Source: Caryophanales bacterium UBA6865
Lineage (GTDB): Bacteria > Bacillota_I > Bacilli_A > RFN20 > CAG-826
Assembly (NCBI GenBank): GCA_002449265.1
Contig: DKCV01000023.1
Coordinates: forward strand, 1 to 24,718
Direction of reading: 5' to 3'
DNA: 24,718 bases
Below the pieces are notes generated by a model. That model made no database searches. It was not told the origin of the DNA and saw only the letters and a program-made list of their open reading frames with translations. Position numbers and translations under genes: made by a program. Below are positions 17,013-24,718 of the stretch, piece by piece. The first letter of the stretch is position 1, and each line of letters begins with the position of its first letter.

Positions 17013-19028
17013 ATGAAGAAAACAAAATTGAGTTTACTCGCTTTAGCATCTTTGATGGGTGTTACTTTCGGCGGGGTTTTAGTTTCTTGTGGCGGAAATA
17101 ATAATGACAGTACTTCACAAGGCCAAGAAGTGGATGTTGGACTTACCGTTTCCGAAACTGAAGTGGTACTTAACGCGAATGAGACCAAACAAATCACCGT
17201 TTCAACGCAAGATGATAGCCTTTATTTAATCCGCTACGAAAGTTCCGACAAAAATGTGGCGACTGTCAAAGCTGGATTAATTACCGCCGTTAATAAAGGC
17301 GAAGCTACCATCACCGTCAGCGTAAGCAAGAAAGGCAGCCTCAAAGTTCTTCAAAGCAAGAAAATTCATGTCGTCGTGACTGATCATTCCTTGACTATTG
17401 ATCAAGAAGAAGTGGATATGTATTTAAACGGAGACTCTTTAAAGTTAACTGTCTCCGTCCATGGAGAAGGCGCAAATACCAATATCACCTGGACTTCTTC
17501 GGATGAAAGCATTGCCACAGTCGATAGCGAAGGCAACGTCACCGCCAAAAAGAAAGGTGATGTCACTATCAAAGCGTCTAATGGCCAAGTTTTTGCAAAC
17601 TGCAAAGTTCACGTTAAAACATTCGGCTTAGAGAAAAAGAGAGAAGTCGCGAAAGAAGACAATGTTAATTTGCTTACGTTTGGCACTTTACCTAGCGATG
17701 TAGTTTGGACTTCTTCTGATACTAATATCGCCACTGTAGCTACAAATGCAGAAAACGGTACGGTTACGGTTACGGCTAAGAATGCTTTAGGCATGGTAAA
17801 AATCACTGCCACATCCGCAAGCGATGAATCTTCCGCAACATGTGTTGTTATGGTTAAAGGCAAAGGTGAAGAAGTGAAAGAACTCACTGAAGGAAAGAAA
17901 GCCGATGCAGCCAAAAATCCAGGAGAATGGAATTATCTTCGAGAAGACTATGACAAAGGCACAAACAACGTTCAAATCGGGAGCACTCCAACAATAGATA
18001 ATGGCTTAATTCATGTTGATATTACGCGTGTTGGAGATGCAAATGGTGATTTGAAAGGTTCTAATTTCTTCTATCTCCGTTATCAACCAGATGAAACTGG
18101 TGACATCATCTATAATGAAGATCTTTATTTCTATAGTGAGAATCCTCTTTTTATCTCGATAAATAACGGCCAAGACACAAATTACCCAGCTGGATACAAT
18201 AAAATTTCTGTTGACTTCACTTCGGTGGATCCTAAACAATCAACTGCTCCTGCTTCGCTTAAATTCAAATGCACTGGCGTCTTTGATATCCTTCCTGTTT
18301 TCACAAAAACTGGTGAAGTGAAAAAGATGAAACTATCCGAAGAGAGCAAACAGCTTGATTTAAATGGCGAAAAAGAATTTACGTTAACCGCTACAGTTCC
18401 AGATGGAGAAACCTCCTCAATCGTTTGGAAATCCAATAATGAGGAAGTGGCAACTGTTGATGAAAACGGAAAAGTAACCGCTAAAGCAATTGGCGTTGCT
18501 ACTATTACCGCGACTTGTGGTTCTTATAGCGCAAGTTGCTCTATCGAGGTTATTAATAGTTCCACACCTGATACACGCGAAGATTTAACTATAGGAAAAG
18601 ACTCTGTTGTTTTAGCCAATAGAGGGAAATGGTATTACTACGATTTCTTGAATGAAAAAGGTGATTCTAATAGTGGCGTTTTCGACTACCACAAAATCGA
18701 TAACGAAACTGGCAAGATCTACACTCATGTCGTTAAAAATAAGAATGCAAATGGCGCGACGAAAAGCGGTTGCTTGAAATATGCTCCTGTAAACGGTAAA
18801 TACGTTGCTTCCTATTCCATTATTTATTCTGGCGATGAAGAATGCAGTGTCACCATTTCTTGCGGCCAAAGTTTTTCCGAAGATGTTACCGTAACAAAAA
18901 ATGAAGAAAAAACAGGAACATTTAATTTCGAGATTACCGAGAGCTCAAAGAAACCTTTCCAATTAAAATTCAATGCGCTTGGTGATTACGAATTTCATGT
19001 CACCTTCGCGCCTACTACTGGTGAATAA
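17013..19028 (+). CDS. Ig-like (BIG2) lipoprotein with twin C-terminal modules
   Basis: A 671-residue surface lipoprotein. A signal peptide ends in lipobox VLVSC, lipidated at C26. Three bacterial Ig-like group 2 domains follow (about 40-125, 126-203, 204-288), each with the signature strand, for example WTSSDESIATV and a downstream VTAKKKGDVTI. Then comes an unrecognised module (about 290-436), a fourth BIG2 domain (437-512, WKSNNEEVATV) and a second copy of the same module (about 518-671). Both modules share LT-GK, then W-Y(Y/L), an IDN and a (Y/K)LRY/LKYAP-like strand, and ISxGQ. They look like all-beta carbohydrate-binding domains but match no family I can name. Start ATG 17013 has GAGGAG eight bases ahead. 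As first gene of the operon it probably holds a glycan near the glycosidase. Confidence 0.85.
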   Translation: MKKTKLSLLALASLMGVTFGGVLVSCGGNNNDSTSQGQEVDVGLTVSETEVVLNANETKQITVSTQDDSLYLIRYESSDKNVATVKAGLITAVNKGEATITVSVSKKGSLKVLQSKKIHVVVTDHSLTIDQEEVDMYLNGDSLKLTVSVHGEGANTNITWTSSDESIATVDSEGNVTAKKKGDVTIKASNGQVFANCKVHVKTFGLEKKREVAKEDNVNLLTFGTLPSDVVWTSSDTNIATVATNAENGTVTVTAKNALGMVKITATSASDESSATCVVMVKGKGEEVKELTEGKKADAAKNPGEWNYLREDYDKGTNNVQIGSTPTIDNGLIHVDITRVGDANGDLKGSNFFYLRYQPDETGDIIYNEDLYFYSENPLFISINNGQDTNYPAGYNKISVDFTSVDPKQSTAPASLKFKCTGVFDILPVFTKTGEVKKMKLSEESKQLDLNGEKEFTLTATVPDGETSSIVWKSNNEEVATVDENGKVTAKAIGVATITATCGSYSASCSIEVINSSTPDTREDLTIGKDSVVLANRGKWYYYDFLNEKGDSNSGVFDYHKIDNETGKIYTHVVKNKNANGATKSGCLKYAPVNGKYVASYSIIYSGDEECSVTISCGQSFSEDVTVTKNEEKTGTFNFEITESSKKPFQLKFNALGDYEFHVTFAPTTGE

Positions 19029-19039
19029 GGGGGTCTTTT

Positions 19040-19495
19040 ATGAAAGAGATGCTTAATCGCACCTTCTATAAGACAGTTGGCTTTTATCTTGCGATTGCTA
19101 CGATTCTCCTCGCGTTAGTCGCAAATATTGTCTACTTATCCTTTGATGGTACGCTTTTAGAATATAAAAATGCTCTTGCTACGATTCCGACTTTTGTCGG
19201 GATCGTGGCTTATTTCGGTTTAGTTCTTTTTAAGAAAACAGACCGCTACGCCGCTTTGCCATTATGGGCATGCGTGTTTACGTCTTTTATGATGTTCATC
19301 GCCTATGTCTATATGTATTTTTCCGCTGTTTTTTATAACGGAATCAGTGCTGAGGCGTTACAGCTTATCGATGGGAAAATCATCATTTCCATTGTTTTCT
19401 ATCTATTGGCTGCGATTGTTGGAAATGTCGCAATTTATTTCAAAACGGAAGCCAAAAACAAAAACATCGATCAAAAAATGGAGGAACACGCATAA
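19040..19495 (+). CDS. Small four-helix membrane protein, unknown
   Basis: A 151-residue protein with four hydrophobic segments (about 14-34, 46-64, 73-97 and 112-134) and a charged cytoplasmic-looking tail of lysines and glutamates. I do not recognise the family. AAGGGGG precedes ATG 19040. It begins 11 bases after the lipoprotein gene and its stop overlaps the start of the second glycosidase by one base, so it belongs to the operon. A role as membrane partner, assembly factor or anchor for the flanking surface proteins is possible but only inferred from position. Confidence 0.85.
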   Translation: MKEMLNRTFYKTVGFYLAIATILLALVANIVYLSFDGTLLEYKNALATIPTFVGIVAYFGLVLFKKTDRYAALPLWACVFTSFMMFIAYVYMYFSAVFYNGISAEALQLIDGKIIISIVFYLLAAIVGNVAIYFKTEAKNKNIDQKMEEHA

Positions 19496-22400
19496 TGAAA
19501 TTAATCAATATTAGTAAAATCACGATTAATGTTGCCGCTGTTCTATTTGGGCTTACGTATGTGGGAAGTGGAATCGCTAACGACAATGCTGGAGCAATCA
19601 CTGCTTTCTTAGGTCAATCCACCCAAGAAAGAACCGAACGTGATGAAGACGCAAGCAACATTTACTATTTTTCGAATTATACTTCCATTTCTGATTTAAA
19701 AGACGATGCGAAAGATGTAACTAGCCGTATTACGGAAGAAGGTGCCACCTTATTAAAAAACGATAACAACGCGCTTCCTCTTTCTAGTGGTGCAAAGATC
19801 AATTTATATAGTTCCTCTTCTGTGAACTATGTTTTCTCAGGTGGCGGCTCTTCTTTAGCGAAAAGAGCGGAAAACATTTCCTTAAAAGAGGGGCTTGAAC
19901 GTTCTAATTTCCAAGTGAATGAAGGCTTGTGGAAATGGTATAGCGACAATACGCAATATTTCGGTGACCATAAATCAAGCACAAGTAGCGATGGTGCTAG
20001 CTATAAAATCGGTGACGCAACATGGGACCAAATCGGGAATGACAAAAACGCGAGTGCAGAAGCTGGCATCTTCGTTTTGTCTAGATATGGTACCGAAGCT
20101 ACTGACCAAAAGAATAGCGGTGGCGATACTAGCGACTATTCAAACGGCAACTATCTTGAACTTTCTCCTTCTGAAAAAGACGTTTTAAAAGGGATGAAAG
20201 CTTTAAAAACTAGCGGTAAGTTAAAAAAGATTATTGTTCTTTTAAATAGCGCGAATCAAGTCCAATGCGACTACATTGATGATCCCGAATATGGCATTGA
20301 TGCGGTGCTATGGGTTGGCGAAGGCGGAAGTAGCGGAACAATCGGCATTGGTAAGATTCTATCTGGGGAAGTTTCTCCAAGCGGAAAACTAACGGATACT
20401 TTCTTTAAGAAACATTATTACAACCCGGTTTACGCGAATTTCGGCAATTACAAAAATAGCGGGACTCCTCTTTCTAGCGCGAATGGCGGAAAATCCAATT
20501 CCTATGTTGTCTATCAAGAAGGTATTTATAATGGCTACCGCTATACGGAGACGAGATACGAAGATACTGTTTTAAAACAAGGTAACGCCGGATCATTCGT
20601 TTATAATGACGTTGTTGCTTATCCTTATGGATATGGACTTACTTATAGCGATTTCTCTTATTCTGATTTTAGCGTAAAAGAAAACGAGGATGATACCTAT
20701 ACGGTTAGCGTCAACGTTAAGAACGTTGGAAAGAAAGAAAGCAAAGAAAGCGTCGAGATTTATCTTCAAAAACCATACACCGATTACGATAAGCGGAATG
20801 GGATTGAAAAATCTTCGATTGAGCTTGTCGCTTATGGCAAGACTAAATCGCTTAAGCCAAATACTTCCGAAAAATTGACTTTTAATGTCGATGGTAGATT
20901 CTTCGCTAGCTATGACGCTAACGAAGCAAAAACCTATGTTCTTGATGAAGGCGATTATTACTTAGCCACTGGAAAAGATGTCCATGATGCTTTGAATAAC
21001 ATTTTATCTAAGAAAGGCAAAACCGTTGGAGATGGGATGGATAAAGACGGGAATGCCAATTTGGTCCACAAAATTCAAAAAGAATTTTCTAATACCAAAT
21101 ACGCAACGAGTAAAGCGACCTCTAAACCAATTACAAACCAATTCGACAATGTTGATTTAAATCGTTACGAACATCACGGCAACAATTCCGTCACTTATTT
21201 ATCGAGAAGTGATTGGAGTAAGACACTTAAACTCGGCTTAACCGATAAAAACGCCGCTTTGAACAATAACGTCTCTATCGAAACAAACGAAGCGATGATC
21301 GAAGATGCCAAAAAAGGATCAGAGAAAATTGCTAAGGATAATGTCGCTAATCCAGTTTATGGAGCCGATTACGGCTTAACTTTGGCGTCCATGATGTCAA
21401 TGGATCAAGAAGGGAATCTCTTCTATAAAGATTATGATGACCCTGAATGGGACAAGCTTTTGGATCAACTTACATTTGAAGAAACGGTAACTCTTTTATC
21501 CAATGGTTTACGTAAAACCGATGGTATCGATAGCATTGGTAAGCCAAAAACAATCGACGGAAATGGCGCGATTGGCCCAGTTGGCGGCACCTCTTATTCC
21601 TATGGCGATAATGATGAGACCGCTCCTAACCGCTTCACCTTCCTATATGGTGATTCTGACGCAGATACTTCTCCAATCCAATATCCTTGCGCTAGCTTAA
21701 TCGCCGCGACTAGAAATGACGCTTTAGTTGAAGAACTTGGTACCTTAATTGGCGAAGATTGCTTGTGGGCTGGCTATTCTGGCCTATATGGCTTAGGAAT
21801 TAATATTCATCGTGGCGCTTATAACGGAAGAGCCTTTGAATACGCTAGCGAAGATGGCACTTTAGCGGGCTATATCGCCGCTAGTGAAGTCAAAGGTATC
21901 CATAAAATGGGCACCTATGTCTATATGAAACACGCCGTTCTCAATGACCAAGAAAAGAACCGCGAAGGCGTAAATACTTGGGCTAATGAGCAAACAATCC
22001 GCGAACTATATCTTCGTCCATTCCAAATCGCGATCGAAAACGCGAATGCGGAAAACGTCATGACAGGATTTAACCGCTTAGGCGTTACTTGGACTAGCCA
22101 GCACGGTTTCATCAATACCGTTTTAAGAGACGAATTCGGAATGACTGGCTTTGCGGTTTCGGATTATTGGCAAAACGGGTATATGGATTTGGTAGGGGGA
22201 ATCTTAGGCGGATGCGCTCTTCCTGATGGCGATTTAGCAGCGAAAAGTGCCGATGCTTCTCCTTTATACAAATACAAAGAAGGATATGGTACTTTAACGA
22301 ATGCGATGAGAGAAGAAGCTCATCACTTGCTCTATACGGTCGTTCATTCCAACGCGATGAACGGGATTGATGTCAGCACCGTATTCCGCACGGTCACTCC

Positions 22401-22554
22401 TCCTTGGATTCACGCTCTTAACGCAGTGCAAATTACCGTTTATACGATTTTTGGAATTAGCTTAGCCTTCTTCAGTTTCAGCTTAGCTTATGAAGAAATT
22501 CCTGCTTTCCAAGATAAATGCAAGAAAATCATCTCTCGTAGTAAAAAGTCCTAA
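19495..22554 (+). CDS. Membrane-anchored GH3 glycosidase, permuted, second copy
   Basis: A 1019-residue paralogue of the first glycosidase with the same inverted order: N-terminal hydrophobic segment (about 9-29), alpha/beta sandwich (75-375, EEGATLLKNDNNALPL), fibronectin III-like domain (387-520), catalytic barrel (about 625-945) and C-terminal hydrophobic segment (about 972-998) with a basic tail. The nucleophile is D890 in GFAVSDYWQ, close to the usual SDW. R779 in GRAFEYASEDG matches the sugar-binding arginine, and K812-H813 reads KHA rather than KHF. E201 in YGTEATD is at the probable acid/base site. GGAGG lies before ATG 19495, which overlaps the previous stop by one base. It likely cleaves terminal beta-linked sugars outside the cell; divergence from the first copy suggests a different substrate. 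Confidence 0.92.
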   Translation: MKLINISKITINVAAVLFGLTYVGSGIANDNAGAITAFLGQSTQERTERDEDASNIYYFSNYTSISDLKDDAKDVTSRITEEGATLLKNDNNALPLSSGAKINLYSSSSVNYVFSGGGSSLAKRAENISLKEGLERSNFQVNEGLWKWYSDNTQYFGDHKSSTSSDGASYKIGDATWDQIGNDKNASAEAGIFVLSRYGTEATDQKNSGGDTSDYSNGNYLELSPSEKDVLKGMKALKTSGKLKKIIVLLNSANQVQCDYIDDPEYGIDAVLWVGEGGSSGTIGIGKILSGEVSPSGKLTDTFFKKHYYNPVYANFGNYKNSGTPLSSANGGKSNSYVVYQEGIYNGYRYTETRYEDTVLKQGNAGSFVYNDVVAYPYGYGLTYSDFSYSDFSVKENEDDTYTVSVNVKNVGKKESKESVEIYLQKPYTDYDKRNGIEKSSIELVAYGKTKSLKPNTSEKLTFNVDGRFFASYDANEAKTYVLDEGDYYLATGKDVHDALNNILSKKGKTVGDGMDKDGNANLVHKIQKEFSNTKYATSKATSKPITNQFDNVDLNRYEHHGNNSVTYLSRSDWSKTLKLGLTDKNAALNNNVSIETNEAMIEDAKKGSEKIAKDNVANPVYGADYGLTLASMMSMDQEGNLFYKDYDDPEWDKLLDQLTFEETVTLLSNGLRKTDGIDSIGKPKTIDGNGAIGPVGGTSYSYGDNDETAPNRFTFLYGDSDADTSPIQYPCASLIAATRNDALVEELGTLIGEDCLWAGYSGLYGLGINIHRGAYNGRAFEYASEDGTLAGYIAASEVKGIHKMGTYVYMKHAVLNDQEKNREGVNTWANEQTIRELYLRPFQIAIENANAENVMTGFNRLGVTWTSQHGFINTVLRDEFGMTGFAVSDYWQNGYMDLVGGILGGCALPDGDLAAKSADASPLYKYKEGYGTLTNAMREEAHHLLYTVVHSNAMNGIDVSTVFRTVTPPWIHALNAVQITVYTIFGISLAFFSFSLAYEEIPAFQDKCKKIISRSKKS

Positions 22555-22559
22555 CGATT

Positions 22560-24218
22560 ATGCTCAATAAGGTTTCGATATTCTTTCTATTAACTTTGTC
22601 TCTATGCTCTTGCTCTCTTCGTGAGAGCATAGAGACTTCTAGTGAATCTCCTTCTAATGAACCTTCTAGTAGTAGTGAAGATCTTTTTGAGTATCAAGAC
22701 TATTATTTTGATAGTGCTTCAACTAACGGGAATGGAACGATAGAAAAACCTTATTCTTCTCTTCTTGATATTGCTAAAATCACCTTTAAGGAAGGAACAA
22801 GGCTCTTTTTTAGATGCGGGAGCCTTTTTTCTGCGCCTTTAGAATTAAAAAATCTTGCGGGAACGAAAGAGCATCCGATCCTTCTTACTTCGTATGGAGA
22901 AGGCTCACTTCCGAAAATCGAAGGGAATGATATCTCGGGTAAAGGCATCGTTTATTTATTGAATTGCTCTTATTTAACGATTGAAAATTTAGAAATCTAT
23001 GACACTTCAAGGACGGATAAAGATCGGCGTGGCGTTTTGGTGGAATTAACAAATCCTAATAACACGAACGATATTTTGACTTATTCTTCTATTTCCTTAC
23101 GTCACTTATCGATTCATGATATTTATGGATATAATGACCTAGACAACGCAGGTATGGCAATGGCTTCTAAGATCACTGGTGGAGTTCATCTTTGGAGCAA
23201 AGATGGGAAGGCTAGGATTGATGGCTTTGAAGTTAGCGATTGCACGATTAAAAATGTTTCGAACGTGGGAATCGCGACTTGGTACCAAGTGAATGGGACA
23301 AAGGTCAATAAAGTCTCTCCCTATTCATCTAATTTTAAGAAGTCTGCCCATAAAAACGTTTTGCTCGCTCGTAACGAGATTAGCTATATTGCTAAAAACG
23401 GCATTTTCGTCAGAAATCTTTCTGGTGGAGTGATTGAAGATAATGTGCTCCATGATACAGCGACTACCTGTAAGGCTGGCAATACGATTGTTACCTCTTA
23501 TGTTGATTCGACTTTAATTCAACGGAACGAAGGCTATCGCAACATGGCTCAAATACAAGACAATGGCAAACTCCAAGATGGCGCGATGCTCGATAGTGAT
23601 TTACAAAGCCGCAACGTCGTCTTCCAATACAATTATTCCCATGATAATTCCTTTGGCTTATTCTTGAATTGCAATGCTAATGGACAAAACGATGCCGGTG
23701 CGAAAGATAATGTGACCTTGCGTTACAATCTTTCTCTCGCCGATAAAGGGAATAAGGGCATCATTTATCTAAATTATTATGTAGGGAAAGTGGATTGCTA
23801 TAACAATACGATTATCACTTCCTCGTCTACTTCGCCCGTTCTATTGCAAGTGAATGACGATAGGTCGCTTCAATTTTATAATAACCTTATCTACGCCAAT
23901 TCTTCTTCCTCACTTGTTTTAGGCAATAAAACGAAGCTCATTATGGAGAAAAACCTTTTCTATTCCTCTTCTGAGGATATTCAAAATTTAAATGAAATTA
24001 ATGGAGATTATTATTCTTTTGATCCGTTAGCAGAACGGAATCTTGAAAATGACGAATCTTCTCGTATTGGTTTCGATAACGGCATTCTTTACGCCTATAT
24101 GGGCGCGAAGGATTTATTCAATCCAAATGATTCCGTTTCGATTCCTTCTAAACCGAAAGATATTCTTGGCAATCGTTACCGAAATTCGATTGGTTGTGTG
24201 AATCAAAATATTGCTTGA
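22560..24218 (+). CDS. Right-handed parallel beta-helix lipoprotein
   Basis: A 552-residue lipoprotein with signal peptide and lipobox LCSC (C18), a serine-rich linker (about 22-40), then a long right-handed parallel beta-helix. Repeated rungs such as LTIENLEIYD, ISLRHLSIHDI, GFEVSDCTIKNVSNVGIA, VLLARNEISYIAKNGIFV, GVIEDNVLHDT and VTLRYNLSLAD are typical. The N-terminal segment DSASTNGNGTIEKPYSSL is usual for polysaccharide lyase-like beta-helix proteins. Such folds bind or cleave polysaccharides (pectate lyase, alginate epimerase and others), but I cannot identify catalytic residues. The ATG lies five bases after the glycosidase stop with no Shine-Dalgarno, so translation probably depends on coupling. 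A strong hairpin sits in its first codons. A weak AAGTCG/CGACTT stem at 24329-24355 may end the transcript. Confidence 0.85.
   Translation: MLNKVSIFFLLTLSLCSCSLRESIETSSESPSNEPSSSSEDLFEYQDYYFDSASTNGNGTIEKPYSSLLDIAKITFKEGTRLFFRCGSLFSAPLELKNLAGTKEHPILLTSYGEGSLPKIEGNDISGKGIVYLLNCSYLTIENLEIYDTSRTDKDRRGVLVELTNPNNTNDILTYSSISLRHLSIHDIYGYNDLDNAGMAMASKITGGVHLWSKDGKARIDGFEVSDCTIKNVSNVGIATWYQVNGTKVNKVSPYSSNFKKSAHKNVLLARNEISYIAKNGIFVRNLSGGVIEDNVLHDTATTCKAGNTIVTSYVDSTLIQRNEGYRNMAQIQDNGKLQDGAMLDSDLQSRNVVFQYNYSHDNSFGLFLNCNANGQNDAGAKDNVTLRYNLSLADKGNKGIIYLNYYVGKVDCYNNTIITSSSTSPVLLQVNDDRSLQFYNNLIYANSSSSLVLGNKTKLIMEKNLFYSSSEDIQNLNEINGDYYSFDPLAERNLENDESSRIGFDNGILYAYMGAKDLFNPNDSVSIPSKPKDILGNRYRNSIGCVNQNIA
22598..22636 (+). 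repeat. 13-bp perfect inverted repeat inside the beta-helix gene
   Basis: GTCTCTATGCTCT (22598-22610) is the exact reverse complement of AGAGCATAGAGAC (22624-22636), with a 13-base loop. A competing inner stem GCTCTC/GAGAGC is also possible. It lies in codons about 13-26, across the lipobox, with no T-run after it, so it is not a terminator. It may control translation or protect an mRNA end. Confidence 0.75.
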
Positions 24219-24220
24219 TT

Positions 24221-24460
24221 CTAGTTATGGGAGTTGGTATCCATGTATTCAAGTTGTTTTTTGATGCCATTAACCAGTCGCAATTTGCTTTTAAGCCCTC
24301 AAGTACATGTTTTCTAGGATGCTACAGTAAGTCGTTTCCGAAAGAAGCGCGACTTTCTTATCGTTTCGAGCCACTATGATCGTTTCATGATTTTTTTTGC
24401 TACTTTATCTAAGCCTTTATTTAGATTTTTCTTTATTTCCAATTCGCTTAAGCTAGTCAT
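24221..24460 (-). pseudogene. Phd/YefM-type antitoxin remnant, frameshifted
   Basis: Read on the minus strand from ATG 24460, frame 1 gives MTSLSELEIKKNLNKGLDKV, then stops. Moving to another frame after an eight-A run (plus 24391-24398 is eight T) gives HETIIVARNDKKVALLSE and TTYCSILENMYLRA. A second shift near 24291-24295 restores the first frame, giving KSKLRLVNGIKKQLEY and stop at 24221. Joined, these make about 79 residues with the Phd/YefM pattern: a leading helix with NL-LD-V, a beta strand with the -I-ARN-KKVALLSE motif, then a Y-S-LEN-YL helix and a terminal helix. No RelE/YoeB toxin gene lies downstream, where the beta-helix gene ends two bases away. The two shifts compensate. Decay is likeliest; an assembly indel in the homopolymer is possible for one of them. 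Confidence 0.65.
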
Positions 24461-24502
24461 TTTCGTCTTCTCATTTTTGGATTGTTATTTTTTATAGCGA
24501 TA

Positions 24503-24525
24503 AATAAAAAACGGGATGACCCCGT
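24503..24525 (-). terminator. Intrinsic terminator of tRNA-Ser
   Basis: On the minus strand ACGGG and CCCGT (plus 24521-24525 and 24511-24515) form a stem around five bases, followed by TTTTTTATTTA. It lies 12 bases past the tRNA 3' end. Confidence 0.85.
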
Positions 24526-24537
24526 GTGATTCAATTT

Positions 24538-24628
24538 TGGCGGAGAAGAGGGGAGTCGAACCCCTGCTGGGCGGATGCCCACTATCAGTTTTCGAAACTG
24601 ACCCCTTCGGCCTCTTGGGTACTTCTCC
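24538..24628 (-). tRNA. tRNA-Ser (CGA)
   Basis: On the minus strand the acceptor stem GGAGAAG pairs with CTTCTCC, the anticodon stem TCAGT/ACTGA closes a TTCGAAA loop with anticodon CGA, and a long variable arm (GTGGGCATCCGCCCA region) marks a class II tRNA. The T arm is AGGGG-TTCGACT-CCCCT, discriminator G, and CCA is encoded. With the variable arm and the CGA anticodon it reads UCG serine codons. Confidence 0.96.
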
Positions 24629-24639
24629 AAACAGCGGTA

Positions 24640-24668
24640 ATGATAACGCGATATGAGGCTTTCCTCAA
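24640..24668 (-). promoter_or_regulatory. Putative promoter of tRNA-Ser
   Basis: On the minus strand TTGAGG (plus 24663-24668) and TATCAT (plus 24640-24645) are 17 bases apart, ending 11 bases before the tRNA 5' end. The same ATATCGCG string lies near both tRNA promoters in this window. Confidence 0.5.
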
Positions 24669-24697
24669 GGATTATAGTGAAGAGTTGACGCTCTTTT

Positions 24698-24718
24698 TGT
24701 TAGTTCTCAATTGATGTG
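24698..24718. repeat. Right copy of 21-bp terminal inverted repeat
   Basis: Exact reverse complement of bases 1-21. It is preceded by a small stem AAGAG/CTCTT with a T run (24680-24698), seen only on this side. See the left copy for interpretation. Confidence 0.7.

Noticed and set aside
24194..24379. Plus-strand ORF of 61 residues after the beta-helix gene
   Set aside because: It overlaps the end of the beta-helix gene, has no ribosome site, and is the opposite strand of the antitoxin remnant, which explains the region better.
1..24718. Composite transposon or integrated element bounded by the terminal repeats
   Set aside because: No transposase, integrase or target duplication is visible, and the content includes core genes such as pfl, manA and tRNAs.

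Overview
The window is about 24.7 kb of low-GC DNA that looks like a fermentative, sugar-using anaerobe of the Bacillota (Bacilli or Erysipelotrichia-like gut lineages). The basis is AT-rich codon use, strong AGGAGG-type ribosome binding sites, short intrinsic terminators, lipoproteins with a SCGGN-type mature start, Ig-like (BIG2) surface proteins and pyruvate formate-lyase. TGA is used as an ordinary stop (ends of the genes at 1248, 12966 and 24218), so this is not the Mycoplasma code. Taxonomy is inferred from style only.

Layout. tRNA-His (91-168, +) and tRNA-Ser(CGA) (24538-24628, -) sit near the two ends and point inward; the extreme ends carry a 21-bp perfect inverted repeat. After tRNA-His comes a structured noncoding stretch closed by a terminator, then an overlapping LytTR response regulator and GHKL sensor kinase (520-2575) of AgrA/AgrC type, without an agrB/agrD peptide system. 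Next are a membrane-anchored family 3 glycosidase with permuted domains (2717-5686), pflB-pflA (5978-8981), and a 5'-nucleotidase lipoprotein (9127-10812). A sugar-phosphate block follows: PAP2 phosphatase, mannose-6-phosphate isomerase, ROK sugar kinase and phosphoglucomutase/phosphomannomutase (11099-15676). Two small membrane proteins lie at 15920-16653.

The most distinctive unit is a tight four-gene operon (17013-24218): a large Ig-like lipoprotein with two copies of an unrecognised module, a small four-helix membrane protein, a second permuted family 3 glycosidase anchored at both ends, and a parallel beta-helix lipoprotein. All except the small membrane protein look surface-exposed, so I read it as a Gram-positive surface glycan-binding and cleaving machine. 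Downstream lies a frameshifted Phd/YefM-type antitoxin remnant on the minus strand.

How it fits together. Near-identical TGTAAGCGC operators (LacI/CcpA cre type) lie before the first glycosidase (two in tandem), pflB and the surface operon. This suggests one sugar-responsive regulator joins outside glycan cleavage to fermentation. Released glucose or mannose could be phosphorylated by the ROK kinase, interconverted by ManA and the mutase, and the resulting pyruvate cleaved by Pfl. No sugar transporter, CRISPR array, phage gene or intact insertion sequence is visible.
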